Part shown: positions 59,564 through 64,000 of the stretch, one piece after another
Layout: every line of letters starts with the position of its first letter
How positions within the stretch are numbered: the stretch's first letter is position 1
Source: Galbibacter marinus
Lineage (GTDB): Bacteria; Bacteroidota; Bacteroidia; Flavobacteriales; Flavobacteriaceae
DNA length: 64,000 bases
Assembly (NCBI RefSeq): GCF_000300875.1
Contig: NZ_AMSG01000011.1
Location: 1-64,000, forward strand
Reading direction: 5' to 3'
The notes under the pieces: model-generated
Databases searched by the model: none
Told to the model about the DNA's origin: nothing
What the model saw: the letters and a program-made list of their open reading frames with translations, nothing else
Program-made: the position numbers and the translations under genes

Positions 59564-60761
59564 TTATTTTTAATATTTCCATTACTAGGTTTTTAGCCAC
59601 CGCTTGAATTAATGGTGTTACTACTGAATTTCCAAATTGTTTATACGCTTGATTATTTGAAACAGGAATTATAAATTCATCAGGAAATCCTTGTAGTCTC
59701 GCACATTCTCTTGGTGTTAACCGCCGTGGATTCTTATCTTTTTGTGGTATCAAGATTTCTGATCCATCCTTGTAATACCTTGCACTAATCGTTCTGGAAA
59801 TACCGTCTAAATCAGTCAATCCAAAACCGAAACCATTCCCCTTCGCTTTATGTTTTTTAGCATGGGATTGAAGATAATCCCATAGTTTATCAGATAAGGT
59901 GTATTTATCATCAACTTCTGGCTCTAAAATATCCTTAAACGAATGCTTATATTCCTTAGGATCAGGAAATTTAAATCCTTCTTTACCTTTAAAAATTGAC
60001 TTTTTAAATCCAACAATTATAATTCGTTCGCGATTTTGTGGCACATAGAATTTACCATTTAAAACCTTAAAATATACATTATAGCCTAATCTCTCTAGAG
60101 TACTGATTATCACTTTAAAAGTTTTCTTCTTATCGTGAGAAACCAGATTTTTGACATTCTCAAGCATAAAAGCCTTAGGTTGCTTATGTTTGATTATTCT
60201 AGCAATGTCAAAAAATAAAGTACCTTGTGTTTCATCCAAGAATCCATGCGCTCTACCCATAGAATTTTTCTTTGAAACTCCAGCAATTGAAAAAGGTTGG
60301 CAAGGGAATCCACCTAACAGGATATCGTGATCAGGAATAAACTCTTCTGAAATCTGTGTGATGTCTCCAAATGGCACTTCTCCAAAATTAGCTTCATATG
60401 TCTTTTTAGCGTAAGGATCCCATTCACTTGAAAAAACACATTTCCCTCCATTATTTTGATAGGCCAACCTTATTCCTCCAATTCCTGCAAAAAGATCAAT
60501 AAATTTAAATTTTGGATTTTCTCTTGGCGGAAATGGAATATCCCATTTTATGGGTAAATAATATTGAAAGTCGGGTTCCTTAGCAATGTTCAATTCCCTA
60601 TGTAGAATTGTCAAATATTCTATTGCTGGGGCCTTAAAGTATTGAGACACACCATTTTTATGATTATGTAAATAGTGGGTCAAATACGCCATTTCGTTAG
60701 TAGTTTTTTTATCTACTACGAGTCCTAACCTCTCTTTTATATTTGAATATTCTCTTACCAT
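59529..60761 (-). CDS. DNA (cytosine-5) methyltransferase of the RM pair
   Basis: A 410-residue C5-methyltransferase. Motif [16 protein letters not shown] (about 88-101), motif [14 protein letters not shown] (catalytic Cys 154), motif VI ENVKNL, motif [15 protein letters not shown] and the C-terminal motifs IX-X ([28 protein letters not shown]) are all present. An N-terminal extension of about 85 residues could be an HTH-like or repressor part. It protects the same site cut by the endonuclease that follows it. First gene of the pair; the two sit inside a conjugative region. Confidence 0.92.
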   Translation of the reverse strand: MVREYSNIKERLGLVVDKKTTNEMAYLTHYLHNHKNGVSQYFKAPAIEYLTILHRELNIAKEPDFQYYLPIKWDIPFPPRENPKFKFIDLFAGIGGIRLAYQNNGGKCVFSSEWDPYAKKTYEANFGEVPFGDITQISEEFIPDHDILLGGFPCQPFSIAGVSKKNSMGRAHGFLDETQGTLFFDIARIIKHKQPKAFMLENVKNLVSHDKKKTFKVIISTLERLGYNVYFKVLNGKFYVPQNRERIIIVGFKKSIFKGKEGFKFPDPKEYKHSFKDILEPEVDDKYTLSDKLWDYLQSHAKKHKAKGNGFGFGLTDLDGISRTISARYYKDGSEILIPQKDKNPRRLTPRECARLQGFPDEFIIPVSNNQAYKQFGNSVVTPLIQAVAKNLVMEILKINESNQSEISVC

Positions 60762-60928
60762 AATTAAGCCGTAAAGTAACGAAAAATAAAGTTAGTTTCA
60801 ACTTTCTAACACTCCATCTTATCAACAATTTTATAAATGATTTTTAATAATGATTGGAGTTTTAATGTTTTTAGTAAATTATAGTTTTATTCAGTAAATG
60901 GCACCAATGATTTAGATTGTACTAACCT

Positions 60929-61732
60929 TCAAAGCCTAGTTTTTAATATCACCTTCCTACTACCATTTAGCTCCTGAAGTTCCAGCTGCAACTTTTCTTT
61001 ATCCCCGAGTACAAACTTCGGAAGTACATACACGAATCTATACGACTCACTGTTATGTACCTTTGAAGGCAACTTATAACTATAGATAGGTTTTAATTCC
61101 TTTTTTTGAAAAGAAGCCTTGCGTTTTTTATTTCCACTAACGCTAAACACCTTCAAAAAATCAATTTCAAAAGTGATTCCTGAGGTATTGGTAATTTCCA
61201 TAACAAGATAAGTTTGTGAACCCTTATAGGCGATCCTTTGTAATTGAAGCTTTAGCCCTTTCTGTCGCTTAGTTTTCAAGTTCTTTGAAGGAGCTGCTAA
61301 CAGGTAATCCCCAAAACTTTCAAATTCCTTTATACCATTAGAAGTGCTATCCAATTTCTTCTTGTTAGACCTTTTGGTTTCAGCCATTGGCAATTCTGTA
61401 CCTATGCTCCTTTCTTTTGAGATAAAGTAATTAAGCTTAGATAACGAGTCACTATACTCTAAGATAAAGCTGTACACAGCACCATCATCAGTCACCACCA
61501 ATAAATTGCTTTGCTTTCCAGGTGTGGCTTGTAACAGACCAAAGTACTGCTTCTTTTCCCTGTTATAAGTAAACACAAAGTTAGAGCTGCCAGTGACCGC
61601 TTGGCGAATTGGACTTGGAAAAAACAAAGCCACATTTTTAGAATTGTTAGCATATAAAGTTTCCAAGGGCCTTTGAGCGTCCATTGGTAGCGTTAACAAA
61701 ATAGCTACCAGAGTTATGATATAATTTTTCAT
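60929..61732 (-). CDS. traN: Conjugative transposon protein TraN (DUF4138)
   Basis: A 267-residue exported protein (signal IITLVAILLTLPMDAQRPL). The N-terminal PLETLYANNSKNVALFFPSPIRQAVTG segment is the DUF4138/TraN opening, a VirB9-like outer part of the type IV secretion channel. Starts 19 bp after traM on the same strand. The next tra gene expected (traO) is not there; a 167-bp gap is followed by the methyltransferase gene. Confidence 0.85.
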   Translation of the reverse strand: MKNYIITLVAILLTLPMDAQRPLETLYANNSKNVALFFPSPIRQAVTGSSNFVFTYNREKKQYFGLLQATPGKQSNLLVVTDDGAVYSFILEYSDSLSKLNYFISKERSIGTELPMAETKRSNKKKLDSTSNGIKEFESFGDYLLAAPSKNLKTKRQKGLKLQLQRIAYKGSQTYLVMEITNTSGITFEIDFLKVFSVSGNKKRKASFQKKELKPIYSYKLPSKVHNSESYRFVYVLPKFVLGDKEKLQLELQELNGSRKVILKTRL

Positions 61733-61751
61733 GCGAGTCGATTTATTATAA

Positions 61752-62687
61752 TTACTGTCTTTTAGAGGCTTTTAATATTAACTCATAACCATCAATCACG
61801 GTCACCTTTACTTTTTTGTTGTTTCTTCGAAATAGTTGCTTTATACCGCTTAATTGTGGAACCCCAGCTACATTGATATCCTCAACCATATCACCGATAA
61901 TTTGCTCTCGAGCATCGCCTTGGAAACTGTTCTCGATATATATACCTTCACTGCCATCTTGTACATCATACCCAAGAAGGGTTACTGGATCTTTTCCAAT
62001 ATGATCAATAGAAATCATGGTTCTATTGGGTGTAAAACTCACAAAGCCGTATATAAGAGTGTTTCTTGAATATAAGACCCCTTCTATCGTTGTTGCTTTA
62101 GATAGGCGCATACGGAGTCTAGAATTAGCCTTTACGACCTGATCTCCATCAACTACTACATAAATAAACTGATCCGTATTTAAAGTGAAGGTTAAATCAC
62201 TTTCTTTAGGATTGGAAGCAAAAAACAACTGATGTTCTAGAGCTAACTCTTTGGCATCAATTTTTAAGTCTCTTTTGATTTGGGAAGAGTCCACTTCTGT
62301 TCCTTGTTTTTGGGTGGTTTCTTCTGGCTTGAAATTTGGATATCGCTTCTGGGAATATTGTATCCTTCCTAAGGCGTAAATACTATCAACAATCATCTTC
62401 TTCTGAAGCTTTGGAAGATCTGGATTGTAATAACCCAAAGAATCAATCAGTTTCTCGTTGTAAATACTAGGTGCTGTAGTTTCTCTTACTTCTTTTAGAT
62501 CATTAATAGCATCTAGCTTGGAATTATAACCCTTTGGTTCTTCTTTAAGCTCAGGCACTAAGGTTGAATTTAGATTCTCATGCTCAGAGTCACCAGCACC
62601 CCATACCATTACGCTATAGGAGACCAGAAATATAACAACCACAGTCAACACGGCAGCAAATACTATTTTATTCTTTTCAATTTTCAT
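61752..62687 (-). CDS. traM: Conjugative transposon protein TraM
   Basis: A 311-residue protein with one N-terminal helix (about 8-30, IVFAAVLTVVVIFLVSYSVMV), a variable acidic middle and a conserved C-terminal VirB10-like domain (STLIYGFVSFTPNRTMISID ... VKVTVIDGYELILKA). It bridges inner and outer membranes in the transfer channel. Its start overlaps traK by 11 bp; traN follows. Confidence 0.85.
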   Translation of the reverse strand: MKIEKNKIVFAAVLTVVVIFLVSYSVMVWGAGDSEHENLNSTLVPELKEEPKGYNSKLDAINDLKEVRETTAPSIYNEKLIDSLGYYNPDLPKLQKKMIVDSIYALGRIQYSQKRYPNFKPEETTQKQGTEVDSSQIKRDLKIDAKELALEHQLFFASNPKESDLTFTLNTDQFIYVVVDGDQVVKANSRLRMRLSKATTIEGVLYSRNTLIYGFVSFTPNRTMISIDHIGKDPVTLLGYDVQDGSEGIYIENSFQGDAREQIIGDMVEDINVAGVPQLSGIKQLFRRNNKKVKVTVIDGYELILKASKRQ

Positions 62688-63291
62688 CTGTGATTTTTTT
62701 TAAAGTATTCTCGATATAATCAGTTATCAGCAATCCATGAGGATTGTTTGGGAAATTGCGATCCACTGTAATTAACCTTCCAGTGGAAACCAACCTATAG
62801 GTATCAGTTATAGAACCGCGATTGATCTGAAAAACAGTAAGCGTTCTAAAAGTATAATTGCCATTATTGGATTCAATCTGAGAAACGCTATGTAATACCT
62901 TTTGCACTAGAGAATACTGCAAAAGACGGTTATACACTCCTTCAGCTTTTTTCTGTCGGTAAAGATCACTGACAGAACTATTAGCTAGCCAAAGCGCTTT
63001 TTCTAAATTCTTTTCATAGTTACTAGCGTCAATAGAATAGAAATAGTTGTGAAACAGATCCAAATGTGCAAGGGCTTCCACTTTAAAGTTTTCTTTCTGG
63101 GTAACTAGCTTAAGGGGAATAATACTGCCATCAGTATTTACCGCAAAAGCAGCATTAAGCGCCTTGTTATGGATTGTATATACCATCCATAAGGAAAAGC
63201 TGCTAATTAGTAGTGAGCAAACTATTACGCAGTAGACAATGGCTCTGTTTAATTTTAAAACTTGATATATATTTTTATATGGGAGTTTCAT
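62677..63291 (-). CDS. traK: Conjugative transposon protein TraK
   Basis: A 204-residue protein with a short basic N-terminus (KLPYKNIYQVLKLNRAI), one helix (about 16-38) and a periplasmic VirB8-like domain with the GRLITVDRNFPNNPHGLLIT C-terminal segment. A nucleation part of the transfer channel. Overlaps traM by 11 bp, starts 16 bp after traJ. The small traL gene often present between traK and traM is absent. Confidence 0.88.
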   Translation of the reverse strand: MKLPYKNIYQVLKLNRAIVYCVIVCSLLISSFSLWMVYTIHNKALNAAFAVNTDGSIIPLKLVTQKENFKVEALAHLDLFHNYFYSIDASNYEKNLEKALWLANSSVSDLYRQKKAEGVYNRLLQYSLVQKVLHSVSQIESNNGNYTFRTLTVFQINRGSITDTYRLVSTGRLITVDRNFPNNPHGLLITDYIENTLKKITDEN

Positions 63292-63306
63292 AAGGCATAT
63301 ATGAAT

Positions 63307-64000
63307 TTAATTGGTAAATAATCGAAGTGTAAATGAAGTTGCACGGGTGTAGAGTTTGAATTTCAAAAACACTATAAACCCAATGGAGCCGAGCTGCACT
63401 ACAGGGGCAAAAAAACCCTCACCAACATCGGTTCCAAAAAGGTTCATCCAAAAGTTGGTATTGATCTCCCTATAGAGCGCATTTACAAATACATTGACTA
63501 GAAAAAAAGCAGGCACCAACATATACACCGCGGCGTAGAGTCTAAAAAAAGTATACGCCAAGGAACGAAACTTTTCAAAAACGGAAAGACTGATAATTAG
63601 CGGAAAAAATGCCTGCATGATGCCCAGTAAAAAATACCGCTCAGCTAAAAACATGGGGTAAATAAAAAGATCTAAAATCCATAAAATTACCCCCGTTATA
63701 AAAGCAAATATCTTAAACCCGTAAAGAGGTGTAACTAATGCCTCATATAATAGGGTCATAGCAGCATGTGCTACTTTGACAACACTCACGTCTTCTTCTA
63801 TAGGAATATCCTGCATTTGAAGCGGAAGTAACGCGGGTGCCACAGCTCTGTATTGTCCTTCAATAGCTACTAGAATACTGTCAAAAAAACCTAGGACTTG
63901 GGTTGAGAAAATAACAAGTAAAACAACCATAAAGTTTTTAGCTAGATCCTCTGGACCAAGGCCCCAGGTATACCCATCCTTCTGCGCTACCCCTTCATTG
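63307..64000 (-). CDS. traJ: Conjugative transposon protein TraJ, 5' end outside window
   Basis: At least 231 codons, open to the right edge of the window (…DGYTWGLGPEDLAKNF then MVVLLVIF), so the N-terminus is beyond it. Several hydrophobic helices (about MVVLLVIFSTQVLG, IFAFITGVILWILDLFIYPM, AFFPLIISLSVF, LYAAVYMLVPAFFLVNVF) match TraJ, a VirB6-like polytopic channel protein. traK follows 16 bp later. Confidence 0.85.
   Translation of the reverse strand, partial: NEGVAQKDGYTWGLGPEDLAKNFMVVLLVIFSTQVLGFFDSILVAIEGQYRAVAPALLPLQMQDIPIEEDVSVVKVAHAAMTLLYEALVTPLYGFKIFAFITGVILWILDLFIYPMFLAERYFLLGIMQAFFPLIISLSVFEKFRSLAYTFFRLYAAVYMLVPAFFLVNVFVNALYREINTNFWMNLFGTDVGEGFFAPVVQLGSIGFIVFLKFKLYTRATSFTLRLFTN

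Overview
The window reads as chromosomal DNA of a Bacteroidota member, most likely a (marine) flavobacterium. It is AT-rich. It holds three SusC/SusD outer-membrane pairs, a hybrid two-component regulator, a Bacteroidetes-type ECF sigma/FecR pair, sulfatase and glycosidase genes, and CTn-type tra genes. Promoter-like TAnnTTTG sequences replace the usual -10 box. Species cannot be named from sequence alone.

Layout. 1-5.8 kb: an iron/siderophore-type uptake operon (small membrane protein, PepSY membrane protein, TonB receptor, DUF4374 lipoprotein) that resembles the Bacteroides xusABC set. 6-13 kb: a sulfatase with a duplicated 18-bp segment and no ATG, a decayed stretch, a BCCT betaine-type transporter, and a Gfo/Idh/MocA oxidoreductase. 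12.9-15.1 kb: a junkyard with a truncated receptor-type gene, an orphan HigA-like antitoxin, a ParDE module lying between copies of a palindromic element, and IS66 and IS3 remnants. 15.2-29.4 kb: a polysaccharide utilization locus (GH43, GH2 beta-galactosidase, SusD, SusC, divergent hybrid two-component regulator). 29.5-38.4 kb: a second SusC/SusD locus with a calcineurin-like phosphoesterase, controlled by FecR and an ECF sigma factor whose gene sits at the far end. 38.6-45.6 kb: two toxin-antitoxin modules (one toxin broken by a stop codon), an AGE-family epimerase, a GH105 hydrolase, an OYE-family oxidoreductase and IS66 debris. 45.9-55.3 kb: a second Gfo/Idh/MocA oxidoreductase, a TolB-like propeller, a broken 'YWKNG'-repeat gene, a third SusC/SusD pair without local regulator or enzymes, and an SDR cut short by an in-frame TGA. 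55.8-64 kb: part of an integrative conjugative element (coupling protein, TraN, TraM, TraK, TraJ) interrupted by a restriction-modification pair, with a 69-bp repeat array, a TnpB remnant and a 421-bp duplicate of the coupling-protein 3' end.

How it fits together: SusC/SusD pairs import oligosaccharides or other ligands. The 15-25 kb locus would release and trim a galactose-containing glycan under control of the adjacent sensor. The 30-38 kb locus is a FecR/sigma cell-surface-signalling system whose cargo enzyme points to a phosphorylated ligand. GH105, the epimerase and the sulfatase suggest acidic or sulfated glycans, but they are not in one operon. The gene-poor junctions are rich in toxin-antitoxin genes, IS fragments and genes with single nonsense codons, which marks them as sites of past insertion and decay. 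No tRNA, rRNA or CRISPR array was seen. I did not find a clearly new multi-gene system. The best candidates for novelty are the palindromic-element/ParDE cassette and the repeat array beside the coupling-protein gene.
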